Positions 9,650-18,200 are shown, numbered from the stretch's first letter. The stretch: 64,000 nt of DNA from Tsuneonella amylolytica (GCF_003626915.1 NZ_CP032570.1:2107001-2171000); one strand, 5' to 3'. Numbers and translations are program-made. The notes: a model not told the origin generated them from the sequence alone.

Positions 9650-11014
9650 ATGACCGCGGGGGTGCGACGCATCCTTGGGGCCGCGCTCGCCGGCGGGCGG
9701 AGCAGCCGGTTCGGCAGCGACAAGGCGGTCGCCTTGTGGCGGGGCAGAAGCTTGCTGGATCACACGCTGGAGGCGCTGCGGACGACGTGCGCCGACGTCG
9801 TGGTCTGCGGGCCCGACGCCGACCGTCGCTGTGCACTCGCGCTGACCGATCGCCCCGCTGACGGGTTGGGGCCGCTGGGTGGCCTGTGCGCCGCGCTCGT
9901 CCATGCGCGCGATCACGGCTTCGACTCGGTGCTTACCGCGCCGGTCGACAGCCATCCGGTGCCGGACGGTCTTGCCGGCCTGCTCGGCGGCGAGCTGCCG
10001 GCAGTTGTGGACGGACACTGGTTGTTCGGGCTCTGGCCCGCGGCGCTCGCCGACGATCTCGAACAGCATCTTCTCGCGGGCCATCGTTCGGTCCGCTCGT
10101 GGCTGAAAGCGAGCGATGCGCGTGTCGTCCCGCTCCCCGGACCGCCGCCGGTCAACGTGAACACGCCCGCTGCCCTCGCGGCGCTGGAGACGGGGGCAGC
10201 CCTAGGCGCAGGCGGCGAGACCCACTCCTTGCGCGAATTGCGGTTCGCGGACGGAGTGATCGAGGACCGCGCGAGGGTCGTCCCGGTCGAGGCGCCGGTG
10301 GGGATCGAGTTCAACGGCATCGGCTATGCCGTGATGATGGCGACCCCGGTCGACCTGGAGGATTTCGTCGTCGGCTTCTCGATCGGCGAGGGGCTGGCGG
10401 ACAGAGGCGAGATCGACGCCGTCGATATCCTGCCGCTGGACGGGGGCTGGCTCGCTCGCGCCAACCTTCCGGCGCGGAGCCTGCCGCGGGTGCTGGAGCG
10501 GGCACGCAGCCGGGTTTCGGAAAGCGGATGCGGCATTTGCGGCATCGAATCGATCGCCGCCGCGCTCGCGCCGCTGGAGCCCGTTTCCGCCCCGCCTCGC
10601 GCGGATGCGGCCGCGGTGTACCGGGGCTTACGCACGTTGTCGGATCGCCAGCCGCTTGGGCGGGCAACCGGGGCAGCCCATGCGGCGGCCTTCTGCAGCC
10701 CGGACGGCGAAATCCTTTGCGTGCGCGAGGACGTGGGCCGCCACAACGCACTCGACAAGCTGATCGGCGCACTGGCGCGCGAGGGCCTGGACCATACGGA
10801 CGGTTTCGTCCTCCTGTCGGCGCGGTGCAGCCAGGAACTCGTCGAGAAGACGGTGCGGGCAGGTATCCCGATGCTGGCGACGATCAGCGCGCCTTCGAGC
10901 CTCGCCATAGGGCGTGCGCGCGAAGGGCGGCTGACGCTGCTCGCGCTGGCCCGCGACGACAGCGCGCTCGTCGTGAACGATCCCTGCGGCCTGTTCGCTC
11001 CGGCGCGAGGGTGA
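9650..11014 (+). CDS. MobA-FdhD fusion: Moco guanylyltransferase plus formate dehydrogenase sulfurtransferase
   Basis: One uninterrupted 454-residue reading frame. Residues 1 to about 185 are MobA-like: LAGGRSSRFGSDKA is the GTP-binding signature, with TAPVDSHP and NVNTP later in the fold. Residues about 190-454 are FdhD-like: NGIGYAVMMATPVDLEDFVVGF, the GCGICG (Cys-x2-Cys) sulfur-carrying motif near residues 290-295, and VREDVGRHNALDKLIG. MobA attaches GMP to molybdopterin; FdhD carries sulfur from IscS to the bis-MGD cofactor of formate dehydrogenases. Fusing both steps beside a divergent FdhF/YdeP-like gene makes a dedicated maturation factor for that enzyme likely. The fusion is seen; its partner is inferred. 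Confidence 0.93.
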   Translation: MTAGVRRILGAALAGGRSSRFGSDKAVALWRGRSLLDHTLEALRTTCADVVVCGPDADRRCALALTDRPADGLGPLGGLCAALVHARDHGFDSVLTAPVDSHPVPDGLAGLLGGELPAVVDGHWLFGLWPAALADDLEQHLLAGHRSVRSWLKASDARVVPLPGPPPVNVNTPAALAALETGAALGAGGETHSLRELRFADGVIEDRARVVPVEAPVGIEFNGIGYAVMMATPVDLEDFVVGFSIGEGLADRGEIDAVDILPLDGGWLARANLPARSLPRVLERARSRVSESGCGICGIESIAAALAPLEPVSAPPRADAAAVYRGLRTLSDRQPLGRATGAAHAAAFCSPDGEILCVREDVGRHNALDKLIGALAREGLDHTDGFVLLSARCSQELVEKTVRAGIPMLATISAPSSLAIGRAREGRLTLLALARDDSALVVNDPCGLFAPARG

Positions 11015-11017
11015 ACG

Positions 11018-11791
11018 CTATCCGCGCGCGACGCTGGTTAGCGGCTCGCTGTCGACGGGATACCCGGCATCGGACGGGATACGCAGCCAGGTCTCCCCGC
11101 CGCGATCTTCCATCCAGGGCGTGATCGTGCGCACCGGGATGGCTTCGGCCTGCGCGCGCGCTTCGGCGTAGGATGCGAAGCCGGCGAGGCGTTCGAGATT
11201 GCGGCGGGTGGGGAAGATCAGCGCGAGCTCTCCGCGGTCGGCCGCTTCGAGCGCCCCCGCGGCGGTCGTCCAGAACAGGTGCGTGGTCTCGGTATCGTCG
11301 ATCTCGAGTTCGACCGCTCCGGTGCCGAGATCGGCGAGGTAGAACCGCGTGTCGAAGATGCGCGGGATGCGCTCGTTGCGTGGGTTCCACCGCGCGAAGG
11401 GCACGATCCGGTCGAGTTCCAGCGTCCAGCCCATCGCCTCGAGGACCGGTGCGAGTGCGCCGCTTTCGAGCAGGAGTTCGCGCGCGCGGCGTACCTCGTC
11501 GGCGGTCGGCTGCTGGGCGATGCCAACGGCAAGGCCGGTTTCCTCCAGAGCCTCGCGCACCGCAGCGATGCGATGGGCGGTCTCGTCCTCGTCGTCGCTG
11601 CCGAGGCGCGCCGCGAGGTCGCGGTCGGCATTGTCGAGCCGTCCGCCGGGAAACACCGCCATGCCGCCGGCAAAGGTCATCGCCTTGGCACGCACGGTCA
11701 TCAGGATTTCGGGCGGGCCGCCGTCGGCGGCGTTGCGGAACACGACGACGGTGGCCGCTGGGATCGAGGTGCGCTGTTCGGTTTCGCTCAT
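11018..11791 (-). CDS. Nudix hydrolase, NUDT19/CoA-pyrophosphatase-like
   Basis: 257 residues. FPGGRL begins a Nudix box that is interrupted by about 20 extra residues before AAVREALEETGLAVG; this enlarged box resembles the NUDT19/RP2p type of CoA diphosphatases more than classical MutT. Nudix enzymes hydrolyse nucleoside diphosphate derivatives with a divalent metal bound by the REALEE glutamates. The ATG at 11791 was preferred to a TTG three codons upstream. It is convergent with mobA-fdhD (3 nt between stops). Its substrate is not established. Confidence 0.88.
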   Translation of the reverse strand: MSETEQRTSIPAATVVVFRNAADGGPPEILMTVRAKAMTFAGGMAVFPGGRLDNADRDLAARLGSDDEDETAHRIAAVREALEETGLAVGIAQQPTADEVRRARELLLESGALAPVLEAMGWTLELDRIVPFARWNPRNERIPRIFDTRFYLADLGTGAVELEIDDTETTHLFWTTAAGALEAADRGELALIFPTRRNLERLAGFASYAEARAQAEAIPVRTITPWMEDRGGETWLRIPSDAGYPVDSEPLTSVARG

Positions 11792-11930
11792 TGCCGGCAA
11801 CCCTGCGCCTGCGCCGGTTGCTTGCCAAGACCGAAATGCGCGGGCGGCGTGTCGGAATTTCTTACAAAGCAGGTGTGTGCTAAGCCGCCCTTAACCATCG
11901 TGCCCGCGCAATTCGGCGCTTTTGCTAAAC

Positions 11931-11946
11931 TGGCACGCGGGTTGCA
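11931..11946 (+). promoter_or_regulatory. Sigma-54 (-24/-12) promoter
   Basis: TGGCAC at 11931-11936 and TTGCA at 11942-11946 are separated by the 5 nt required between the GG and GC elements, matching the RpoN consensus without mismatch. Predicted start of transcription is about 11957. No protein gene follows on this strand; the downstream DNA holds two hairpins. The core is nearly identical to that of the psp promoter at 22778-22792. No convincing enhancer sites were recognised upstream by eye. Confidence 0.72.
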
Positions 11947-11956
11947 CAGTGTGAGG

Positions 11957-12074
11957 TACCCAAACGGTCTTCCAAACGAGGCGGGACGTCAGTCTCCCAA
12001 GGTCCTGCCTCCCCGACCCAAGCGAACCCCAACGAAAAACCCGTCCGGCCTACCCAGCCGGACGGGTTTCTTGC
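11957..12074 (+). ncRNA. Candidate sigma-54-dependent small RNA
   Basis: From the predicted start (about 11957) the RNA would have an unstructured A/C-rich leader, a hairpin with a 9-bp stem including one G-U pair (11978-11986 with 12003-12011) and a 16-nt loop containing CTCCC, an A/C-rich single-stranded linker, and a perfect 13-bp terminator hairpin (12037-12049 with 12057-12069) with tail TTTCTTGCTT. Length would be about 115 nt. A pyrimidine CUCCC loop could pair with Shine-Dalgarno sequences, as in several alphaproteobacterial sRNAs. There is no start codon with a ribosome-binding site in it. The promoter and structure are seen; transcription and function are inferred. Confidence 0.55.
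12035..12071. terminator. Bidirectional Rho-independent terminator
   Basis: A perfect 13-bp stem (12037-12049 with 12057-12069) and 7-nt loop. Read on the minus strand, 24 nt after the grxD stop, it is followed by TTTTTCGTT and so ends the leuC-to-grxD run; read on the plus strand it is followed by TTTCTTGCTT and would end the candidate sRNA. Confidence 0.85.
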
Positions 12075-12092
12075 TTGTCGGTCGACGCCGGG

Positions 12093-12422
12093 TCAGCCAG
12101 CCTTGGCGACGTTCTTCTCGTCCATCAGGGTCTGCAGTTCGCCGGCCTCGTACATCTCCATCATGATGTCGCTGCCGCCCACGAACTCGCCCTTGACGTA
12201 GAGCTGGGGGATCGTCGGCCAGTCGCTGAAGGCCTTGATGCCCTGGCGCACTTCCATGTCCTGCAGCACGTCGACGCTTTCGTAGCCGACGCCGCAATGA
12301 TCGAGGATCGCCACCGCTCGGCTCGAAAAGCCGCATTGCGGGAAGAGCGGGGTGCCCTTCATGAAGAGGACGACGTCGTTCTGGCTGACGATGTCGGTGA
12401 GGCGCTGGTTCACGTCGGACAT
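12093..12422 (-). CDS. grxD: Monothiol glutaredoxin Grx4 family
   Basis: 109 residues with the single-cysteine CGFS active-site motif ([11 protein letters not shown]), the [17 protein letters not shown] glutathione-binding stretch and the usual family length. Such proteins bind a [2Fe-2S] cluster as dimers or with BolA and hand it to target apoproteins or sense iron. A bolA-like gene lies 37 nt upstream on the same strand, the classical Grx4/BolA pair. A strong terminator follows. Confidence 0.96.
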   Translation of the reverse strand: MSDVNQRLTDIVSQNDVVLFMKGTPLFPQCGFSSRAVAILDHCGVGYESVDVLQDMEVRQGIKAFSDWPTIPQLYVKGEFVGGSDIMMEMYEAGELQTLMDEKNVAKAG

Positions 12423-12459
12423 GGCCGAATTCCCGTAAGTTGAAGCGTTTGTGCGCTGG

Positions 12460-12693
12460 TCAGTTGGGCACGGCGGTCGTCAGTTGCAAGGCGTGGAGCT
12501 CGCCCCCCATCCGCTCGCCCAGCGCCTCGTAAACGAGCTTGTGCTGCTGGACCCGGCTCTGGCCAGCAAACTGCGGGGCGACGACATGCGCCGCCCAGTG
12601 GTCGTTGTCGCCGGCAAGATCGCGCATCTCCACGACCGCGCCGGGAAGCGCGCCTTCGATGAGCGCGACGATATCGGCTGCGGCCATCGGCAT
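12460..12693 (-). CDS. BolA/IbaG family protein
   Basis: 77 residues of the small class II KH-like BolA fold. [26 protein letters not shown] contains the conserved C-terminal helix and the His that serves as cluster ligand in Grx-BolA heterodimers. Two in-frame ATGs (12693 and 12687) are equally possible starts. It sits between the DUF1476 gene and grxD on the minus strand and probably forms the iron-sulfur complex with GrxD. The short length favours the IbaG/YrbA subgroup. Confidence 0.92.
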   Translation of the reverse strand: MPMAAADIVALIEGALPGAVVEMRDLAGDNDHWAAHVVAPQFAGQSRVQQHKLVYEALGERMGGELHALQLTTAVPN

Positions 12694-12697
12694 CCGC

Positions 12698-13021
12698 TCA
12701 GCTCTCGCTCATCAGCTGGCGGCGCGCCTCGACGGTCTTTTCCTCGAGCGCGGTGCGGACTGCCGCTTCGTCGCAGTCGCAGCCCGCCTGCGTGAGGTCG
12801 CCCAGCACCTTGCGGATCACGTCCTCGTCGCCCGCTTCCTCGAAATCGGCCTGGACCACCGCCTTGGCGTAGGCGTCGGTTTCCTCGGCGGTGAGGCCCA
12901 TCTTCTCGGCGGCCCAGTGGCCGAGCAGCCGGTTGCGGCGCGCGGCGACGCGGAACGCGGTGTTCTCGTCCATCGCGAACTTGGCTTCCTCGCCGCGGCG
13001 GCGATCGTCGAAATCGGTCAT
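12698..13021 (-). CDS. DUF1476 protein, F1-ATPase inhibitor zeta subunit family
   Basis: 107 residues, starting FDDRRRGEEAKFA, the conserved beginning of DUF1476. This family includes the Paracoccus zeta subunit, an alphaproteobacterial inhibitor whose N-terminal segment blocks ATP hydrolysis by F1FO-ATP synthase. A four-helix body follows (NRLLGHWAAEKMG onward). It is 4 nt upstream of bolA. Being an alphaproteobacterial family, it also helps place the organism. The function rests on homology to Paracoccus. Confidence 0.9.
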   Translation of the reverse strand: MTDFDDRRRGEEAKFAMDENTAFRVAARRNRLLGHWAAEKMGLTAEETDAYAKAVVQADFEEAGDEDVIRKVLGDLTQAGCDCDEAAVRTALEEKTVEARRQLMSES

Positions 13022-13076
13022 TGCGTCCTCTCAGAACTGTGTGTCGCCGCGCCATACGGTGCGGCGCAACGCGGCG

Positions 13077-14075
13077 CTAGTCCATCATGACGACGAGCTT
13101 GCCCACCGCCTGCCGGTTTTCAAGCTTCGCGATCGCCTCGCCCCCGCGTTCGAGGGGGTAGGTCTCGGAGATCAGCGGGTCGATCTTGCCCGCCTTCAAA
13201 AGGTCGAACAGTTCGGCTGCTTGCGCGCGAAACTTCTCCGGCTCGCGCGCGGTGAAGGCACCCCAGAACACGCCGCAGATGTCGCAGCTCTTGAGCAGGG
13301 TCAGGTTGAGCGGCATCTTCGCGATGCCTGCGGGGAAGCCGACCACGAGGAACCTGCCCTCCCACGCGATCGAGCGGAGCGCAGGTTCGGAGTATTGCCC
13401 TCCGACGATGTCGTAAACGATGTTCGCGCCGTCGGGTCCGCAGGCCGCCTTGAACTTGTTGGCGAGTTCCTTGCTCTCGTCCTTGGACATTTCGCCCTTG
13501 GGATAGATCACGACCTCGTCGGCGCCGGCTTTGCGCGCGACCTCGCCCTTTTCCTCGCTCGAGACGGCGGCGATCACTCTCGCGCCGAACGCCTTGCCCA
13601 GTTCGACCGCCGAGAGGCCCACGCCGCCCGCCGCGCCGAGCACGAGCATCACGTCGCCTTCCTTGATGTGTCCGCGATCCTTGAGCCCGTGGATCGTGGT
13701 GCCGTAGGTCATCATCAACGACGCGGCCTTTTCCAGCGGCACGCCATCGGGGACGGGGAACATGCGCTTGGCATCAACCGCGACCTTTTCGACCAGGCCC
13801 CCGCTGCCGATGCCGCCGAACACATGGTCGCCGGCCTTGAATTGGGTCACGCCTTCGCCGACCGATTCGACCACGCCGGCGATCTCGCCGCCCGGGGCGA
13901 AGGGGCGGGGCGGCTTGAACTGGTACATGTCCTTGATGATGAGCGCGTCGGGATAATTGATCGCGCAGGCCTTCACCGCGACGACGATCTGGCCCGGCCC
14001 GGCGACGGGATCGTCGATCTCGTCGAGGGTCAGCGTTTCGGGTCCGCCGGTGGCGTGGCTGCGTAAGGCTTTCAT
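13077..14075 (-). CDS. NADPH:quinone oxidoreductase family protein (zinc-independent MDR)
   Basis: 332 residues of the medium-chain dehydrogenase/reductase fold. The N-terminal catalytic domain contains [20 protein letters not shown] and [12 protein letters not shown]; the Rossmann domain shows [21 protein letters not shown], the NADPH-binding AxxGxxG pattern of quinone reductases. Zinc-ligand residues are absent. It reduces quinones or related enones in the cytosol. The ATG at 14075 overlaps leuD by 4 nt, so translation is coupled. The exact substrate is not shown. Confidence 0.92.
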   Translation of the reverse strand: MKALRSHATGGPETLTLDEIDDPVAGPGQIVVAVKACAINYPDALIIKDMYQFKPPRPFAPGGEIAGVVESVGEGVTQFKAGDHVFGGIGSGGLVEKVAVDAKRMFPVPDGVPLEKAASLMMTYGTTIHGLKDRGHIKEGDVMLVLGAAGGVGLSAVELGKAFGARVIAAVSSEEKGEVARKAGADEVVIYPKGEMSKDESKELANKFKAACGPDGANIVYDIVGGQYSEPALRSIAWEGRFLVVGFPAGIAKMPLNLTLLKSCDICGVFWGAFTAREPEKFRAQAAELFDLLKAGKIDPLISETYPLERGGEAIAKLENRQAVGKLVVMMD

Positions 14076-14674
14076 GCGGCTCTCTCCGTTCCATGGGCCA
14101 GCCAGGGCATGTCGCGCGCCTGCCGGCTTTCGTATGTGGTTATCGCCTCGTCGCGCGCGAGCGTGAGGCCTACCTCGTCGAGCCCTTCCAGCAGGCATTG
14201 CTTGCGGAACGGGTCGATCTCGAAGGTGAAGCGATCCTGATAAGGGGTGGTAACGACCTGGTTTTCGAGGTCGATCGCGATCGGCTGGTCCTTCGCCACG
14301 ACCAGCAGGCGGTCGATCTGATCCTGCGGCAACGCCACGGCAAGGATGCCATTCTTGAACGCGTTGCCCGAAAAAATGTCGGAAAAGCTGGGCGCGACGA
14401 CCGCGCGGATGCCAAGGTCGAGCAGGGCCCAGGCGGCGTGTTCGCGGCTCGATCCGCACCCGAAGTTGTCGCCCGCAATCAGGATTGGCGCATCGGAATA
14501 GGCGGGATCGTCGAACACGTTGCCCGGCTCCGCGCGGACAGTCTCGAACGCGCCCTTGCCGAGCCCTTCACGCGTGACCGTCTTCAGCCAGTGCGCGGGA
14601 ATGATGACGTCGGTATCGACGTTCTTCGCGCCGTAGGGAATGGCGGGCCCTTCCACCTGGCGAACCGGCTGCAT
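14072..14674 (-). CDS. leuD: 3-isopropylmalate dehydratase small subunit
   Basis: 200 residues, the usual LeuD length. [16 protein letters not shown] and [17 protein letters not shown] are the swivel-domain signatures. With LeuC it isomerises 2-isopropylmalate to 3-isopropylmalate in leucine synthesis. Unusually, three unrelated genes separate it from leuC on the same strand. It overlaps the small membrane-protein gene upstream by 1 nt (TGATG) and the quinone reductase gene downstream by 4 nt. Confidence 0.96.
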   Translation of the reverse strand: MQPVRQVEGPAIPYGAKNVDTDVIIPAHWLKTVTREGLGKGAFETVRAEPGNVFDDPAYSDAPILIAGDNFGCGSSREHAAWALLDLGIRAVVAPSFSDIFSGNAFKNGILAVALPQDQIDRLLVVAKDQPIAIDLENQVVTTPYQDRFTFEIDPFRKQCLLEGLDEVGLTLARDEAITTYESRQARDMPWLAHGTERAA

Positions 14675-14835
14675 CAGTCGGTTTCCGGCGGTTCGCCCGA
14701 AGGGATCGAAGGCAGTTGCCGGGGTTTCTTGCGCTCGTCCTTGCGTTTGCTCGCATAAAGCAAAGCGGCGGCGATCGCGGCGGACCCGATGGCGGCACCC
14801 GCGGCCACGGCCTTCCCGGTGAGCTTGCTAGTCAT
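14674..14835 (-). CDS. Small single-helix membrane protein, 53 aa
   Basis: A 53-residue frame beginning [10 protein letters not shown], with one alanine-rich hydrophobic helix at about residues 9-27 followed by a basic stretch ([10 protein letters not shown]) and a polar tail. Its stop overlaps the leuD start (TGATG), so it is likely translated with leuD. The positive cluster after the helix suggests the C-terminus stays in the cytosol. I do not recognise a family; the evidence is good codon structure and tight coupling. Confidence 0.65.
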   Translation of the reverse strand: MTSKLTGKAVAAGAAIGSAAIAAALLYASKRKDERKKPRQLPSIPSGEPPETD

Positions 14836-14874
14836 GCACCATCCATGCGGACGCCCGCTCGGCCGCGCAAGGGG

Positions 14875-15369
14875 TCACGCGAGGAAATCGGCTAGCCGCG
14901 CCCAAAGCGCCTCTTTGCGCGGCAACGGCATCGCGGCGTAAGCTGGGGAGGACGAGGGCAGGTCGATCAGCGCGAGCCCGGTGCCTTCGAGCTGGGGCCT
15001 GCCGATAAGGCCCGCCTTGCGACCGTTGAAAGCAACCGCTTGCAAGGCGGGCAAGCGGGCGAGGAGGTCCTGCAACGGCGCATGCTCGGCGTCGCGTATC
15101 GCTGTGTCGAGGCTGCCGTTCCGCCGCGCCGAGGCGACCGTGTCCCACAATGCGATGCCCGCTGCCTGCAATGCGGCAAGGCGGTCGGGGTAGTCGAGCG
15201 AGACGAGATCGCGGCCGATCGCGCGGCCAACCAGGTGCCAGAAGCGGTTCTGCGGATGGGCGTAGTACCGTCCCGCGGCCAGCGACGCCTCGCCGGGCAG
15301 GCTGCCGAGGATCAATACGCGGGCGCGCGCGTCCGCGACGGGCGCGAAAGCTGCCTTGCGCGCGCCTAT
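14875..15369 (-). CDS. DNA-deoxyinosine glycosylase, uracil-DNA glycosylase superfamily
   Basis: About 164 residues. LILGSLPGEASLAAGRYYAHPQNRFW is the conserved opening of hypoxanthine/deoxyinosine DNA glycosylases (UDG superfamily family 6) and DLPSSSPAYA is the C-terminal motif loop. It would remove deaminated adenine (hypoxanthine) from DNA. The start is a problem: no ATG, GTG or TTG lies in frame between the conserved N-terminus and far inside the upstream gene. An ATA at 15369, overlapping the upstream TAG with GAGG before it, gives the expected length; the first TTG (15315) would remove part of the active-site strand. Confidence 0.85.
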   Translation of the reverse strand: MGARKAAFAPVADARARVLILGSLPGEASLAAGRYYAHPQNRFWHLVGRAIGRDLVSLDYPDRLAALQAAGIALWDTVASARRNGSLDTAIRDAEHAPLQDLLARLPALQAVAFNGRKAGLIGRPQLEGTGLALIDLPSSSPAYAAMPLPRKEALWARLADFLA

Positions 15370-16187
15370 TTCGCGGCCTCGGGAAAGGCGGGCAGCAGGG
15401 CCACATCGGCGGGTTCGTGCTGGATGATCACTTTCGCGCCGACGTTTTTCGCCATCTTCTTGAAACGGTCGAACGAGGCAAGCGTGTCGGCGCGGTCGGT
15501 GTTGAAGGTCGGCACGCCCTCGCGCTCGTAATTCGCGGTAAAGTGGGCAAGATCGCCGGTGAGCATGACAGGACCCATTCCGGCCAGCCGGACCAGCAGC
15601 GCGTGGTGGCCGGGGGTATGCCCCGGCATCGCCAGGATGACGACGCTGCGGTCGCCGAACACGTCCTTGTCGCCGGTGAACGTCTCCATCTTCGCGCCGC
15701 CGGAAATCCACGGCGCGAACATCTTCGGATCGGAGTTGCCGAGCGGCGGGTCGTGGGTGATCGCGTCCCAGTCCGCCTTGCCGATCAGCAACGTCGAGAC
15801 GGGAAACTCCTTCGCCTGCCCGACGTGGTCGTAGTGGTAGTGGCTGACGCCGACGAACTCGATGTCCGCGGGCTTCAGGCCCATCTGCTCGAGCTGGCTG
15901 ACGAGCGTGCGGTCGAGAATGAAGCCGCCGTCGGGATCGCCGCTGGTGGCCGGATCGATGCCGGTGTCCCACAGCAGCGTGCGGCTGCCGTGGCGGATCA
16001 GGTAGCACGATCCGACGAGCGCCTTCTTCTCGTTGGCCGCCGCGCCCGTGTCGTCGAACGCGTTCAGCGGCCACGCCTCGGTCGCGCGGCCGCAATCGAG
16101 CCGAGTGAGCGATACGGCGGCGGGTGCGTCCTGCGCGGCGGCGGGGGCGGCGAGCAGAGCGAGGGCAAGTGTCAGGGGGCGAAGCAT
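15366..16187 (-). CDS. Secreted MBL-fold metallo-hydrolase, lactonase-like
   Basis: 273 residues with a clear signal peptide (LTLALALLAAPAAAQ), so it is exported. Zinc ligands are visible in SHYHYDHVG (HxHxDH), GHTPGHH and TGDLAH, and a final His in IIQHEPAD. The layout resembles N-acyl-homoserine-lactone lactonases and related metallo-beta-lactamase-fold hydrolases, so quorum quenching is possible but unproven. The ATG at 16187 has GAGAGGAA upstream. It follows leuC by 46 nt and overlaps the glycosylase frame by 4 nt. Confidence 0.88.
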   Translation of the reverse strand: MLRPLTLALALLAAPAAAQDAPAAVSLTRLDCGRATEAWPLNAFDDTGAAANEKKALVGSCYLIRHGSRTLLWDTGIDPATSGDPDGGFILDRTLVSQLEQMGLKPADIEFVGVSHYHYDHVGQAKEFPVSTLLIGKADWDAITHDPPLGNSDPKMFAPWISGGAKMETFTGDKDVFGDRSVVILAMPGHTPGHHALLVRLAGMGPVMLTGDLAHFTANYEREGVPTFNTDRADTLASFDRFKKMAKNVGAKVIIQHEPADVALLPAFPEAAK

Positions 16188-16233
16188 TGCGGTTCCTCTC
16201 GGCGCCGATTGTGCGCCGCGGTTCGGCACGCGG

Positions 16234-17664
16234 TCAAGCCAGCTTGCGGACATCCGTCAGCCTGCCCGTGACCGCCGCGGCCGCGGCCATCGCCGGGCTG
16301 ACGAGGTGGGTGCGCGCACCGGGGCCCTGCCGACCCACGAAGTTGCGGTTGGAGGTGGAAGCGCAGCGTTCTCCCGGCGGGACCTTGTCGGGGTTCATCG
16401 CGAGGCACGCCGAACAGCCCGGCTCGCGCCATTCGAGGCCCGCCTCCGTGAAGACCCTGTCCAGACCCTCGGCCTCGGCCTGCCGCTTCACGAGGCCCGA
16501 CCCCGGGACGACGATGGCCCATTTGACGCCCGGCGCCTTGCTCCGCCCGCGCAGCACCTGCGCCGCCGCGCGCAGGTCTTCGATGCGGCTGTTGGTGCAG
16601 CTGCCGATGAAGACGTTCTCGATCGCGATGTCGGCAAGGGCCTGGCCGGGCTCGAGGCCCATGTAGGCGAGGCTCTTGCGCGCCGCGTCCTGCTTGGCGG
16701 GGTCGGGAAAGGCGGCGGGATCGGGTACCGTGCCGCCGATGGGGGCGACGTCCTCGGGGCTGGTGCCCCAGGTCACGGTGGGCTCGATGGCGCTGGCATC
16801 GATGGTGATCGAGGCGTCGAACCGGGCGCCCGAATCGGAATGCAGCATGCGCCACCACGCGACCGCGCGGTCCCAATCGGCTCCTCGCGGGGCGTAGGGG
16901 CGTCCGCGCAGGTAATTAAACACGGTGTCGTCGGGGGCGATCAGTCCCGCGCGCGCACCGGCCTCGATGCTCATGTTGCAGACCGTCAGCCGGCCCTCGA
17001 CGCTCATGGCCTCGAACACCGGGCCGCGGTATTCGATGACATGGCCGGTGCCGCCGGCGGTGCCGAGCCGGCCGACGATGTGGAGGATGAGGTCCTTGGC
17101 CGTCACGCCGGGGCCGAGCGCGCCCTCGACTCGCACTTCCATCGTCCTCGACCGCGTCAGCAGCAGGGTCTGCGTAGCAAGGACGTGCTCGACCTCGCTG
17201 GTGCCGATCCCGAACGCGAGTGCGCCGACGCCGCCGTGCGCGGCGGTGTGGCTGTCGCCGCATACGATCGTGGCGCCGGGCAGCGAGAACCCCTGCTCGG
17301 GCCCCACGACGTGGACGATGCCCTGCGCCGCGTCGGTCGCGCCGATATATTCGATGCCGAAAGCCGGCGCATTGCGCTCGAGAGCGGCGAGCTGGGCGGC
17401 GCTTTCCGGGTCGGCGATCGGCAGGCGCGCGCCGCTTGCGTCGAGCCGGGCCGTGGTCGGCAGGTTGTGGTCCGGTACGGCGAGCGTCAGGTCCGGCCGG
17501 CGCACGGTACGCCCGGATACGCGCAGCGCCTCGAACGCCTGCGGGCTGGTCACCTCATGAACCAGATGCCGGTCGATATAGAGGAGGGCGGTACCGTCGC
17601 CTCGCGTCTCGACTACGTGGGCGTCCCAGATCTTTTCGTAGAGGGTGCGGGGGCGGCTGGCCAT
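16234..17664 (-). CDS. leuC: 3-isopropylmalate dehydratase large subunit
   Basis: 476 residues, full family length. Cluster cysteines appear in IGSCTNSR and [11 protein letters not shown], giving the three ligands of the aconitase-type [4Fe-4S] centre; [22 protein letters not shown] is also diagnostic. It works with LeuD in leucine biosynthesis. It opens the minus-strand run that includes leuD, and diverges from the thioesterase gene across 122 nt. Confidence 0.97.
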   Translation of the reverse strand: MASRPRTLYEKIWDAHVVETRGDGTALLYIDRHLVHEVTSPQAFEALRVSGRTVRRPDLTLAVPDHNLPTTARLDASGARLPIADPESAAQLAALERNAPAFGIEYIGATDAAQGIVHVVGPEQGFSLPGATIVCGDSHTAAHGGVGALAFGIGTSEVEHVLATQTLLLTRSRTMEVRVEGALGPGVTAKDLILHIVGRLGTAGGTGHVIEYRGPVFEAMSVEGRLTVCNMSIEAGARAGLIAPDDTVFNYLRGRPYAPRGADWDRAVAWWRMLHSDSGARFDASITIDASAIEPTVTWGTSPEDVAPIGGTVPDPAAFPDPAKQDAARKSLAYMGLEPGQALADIAIENVFIGSCTNSRIEDLRAAAQVLRGRSKAPGVKWAIVVPGSGLVKRQAEAEGLDRVFTEAGLEWREPGCSACLAMNPDKVPPGERCASTSNRNFVGRQGPGARTHLVSPAMAAAAAVTGRLTDVRKLA

Positions 17665-17786
17665 GGACCGGGGCTAGGACCGGGCCCGATGCGGGGCAAA
17701 GAGGGAAATCTTTGGGCCGCCCCGCCGGCAGGTTTCAGCGGGAGAAAGTCATGGAAAGGTAACGCGTTTCGCCTATATTGACATTC

Positions 17787-18185
17787 ATGTCAGCAACCCC
17801 CTTCGCCCATCCGATTCGCATCGTGCCCGAAGACATCGACTTTATGGGCCACGTGAACAATGCGCGCTACCTGGGCTGGGTGCAGGACGCCGTCCTTGCC
17901 CACTGGCAGAAACTCGCGCCGCCGCACGCGGTGGCCGAACGACTGTGGGTCGCGCTCAAGCACGAGATCACCTACCGCCGCCCCGCCTTCCTCGACGACG
18001 AGGTAATCGCCAGCACCGTGCTGGAAAAGGTGCACGGCGCACGCGCGTTTTACAGCACGATCATCCGCCGCGGCGAGGAAGTGCTCGCCGAAGTGCAGAG
18101 CGCATGGTGCTGCGTCGATGCGCAGAGCCTTCGCCCCGCCCGCATCGGCGAGGAAATCGCGCGGTTCTTTTTCCCCGCCGACTGA
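17787..18185 (+). CDS. Acyl-CoA thioesterase, hot-dog fold
   Basis: 132 residues. VPEDIDFMGHVNNARYLGWVQDAVLAHW is the typical 4-hydroxybenzoyl-CoA thioesterase/YbgC start, with an Asp and the HVNNxxY motif forming the catalytic helix. It would hydrolyse an acyl-CoA to free acid and CoA; chain preference is not predictable. The ATG at 17787 is favoured over a TTG 9 nt upstream. crtZ follows after 15 nt in the same direction. Confidence 0.9.
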   Translation: MSATPFAHPIRIVPEDIDFMGHVNNARYLGWVQDAVLAHWQKLAPPHAVAERLWVALKHEITYRRPAFLDDEVIASTVLEKVHGARAFYSTIIRRGEEVLAEVQSAWCCVDAQSLRPARIGEEIARFFFPAD

Positions 18186-18200
18186 CCTATATTCCGGTCG

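Noticed and set aside
16033-17781. A 582-codon open frame on the plus strand opposite leuC and its neighbour
   Set aside because: It lies antisense to conserved leuC and the MBL gene and reads as arginine/alanine/proline-rich sequence without any domain; high G+C leaves such frames open by chance.
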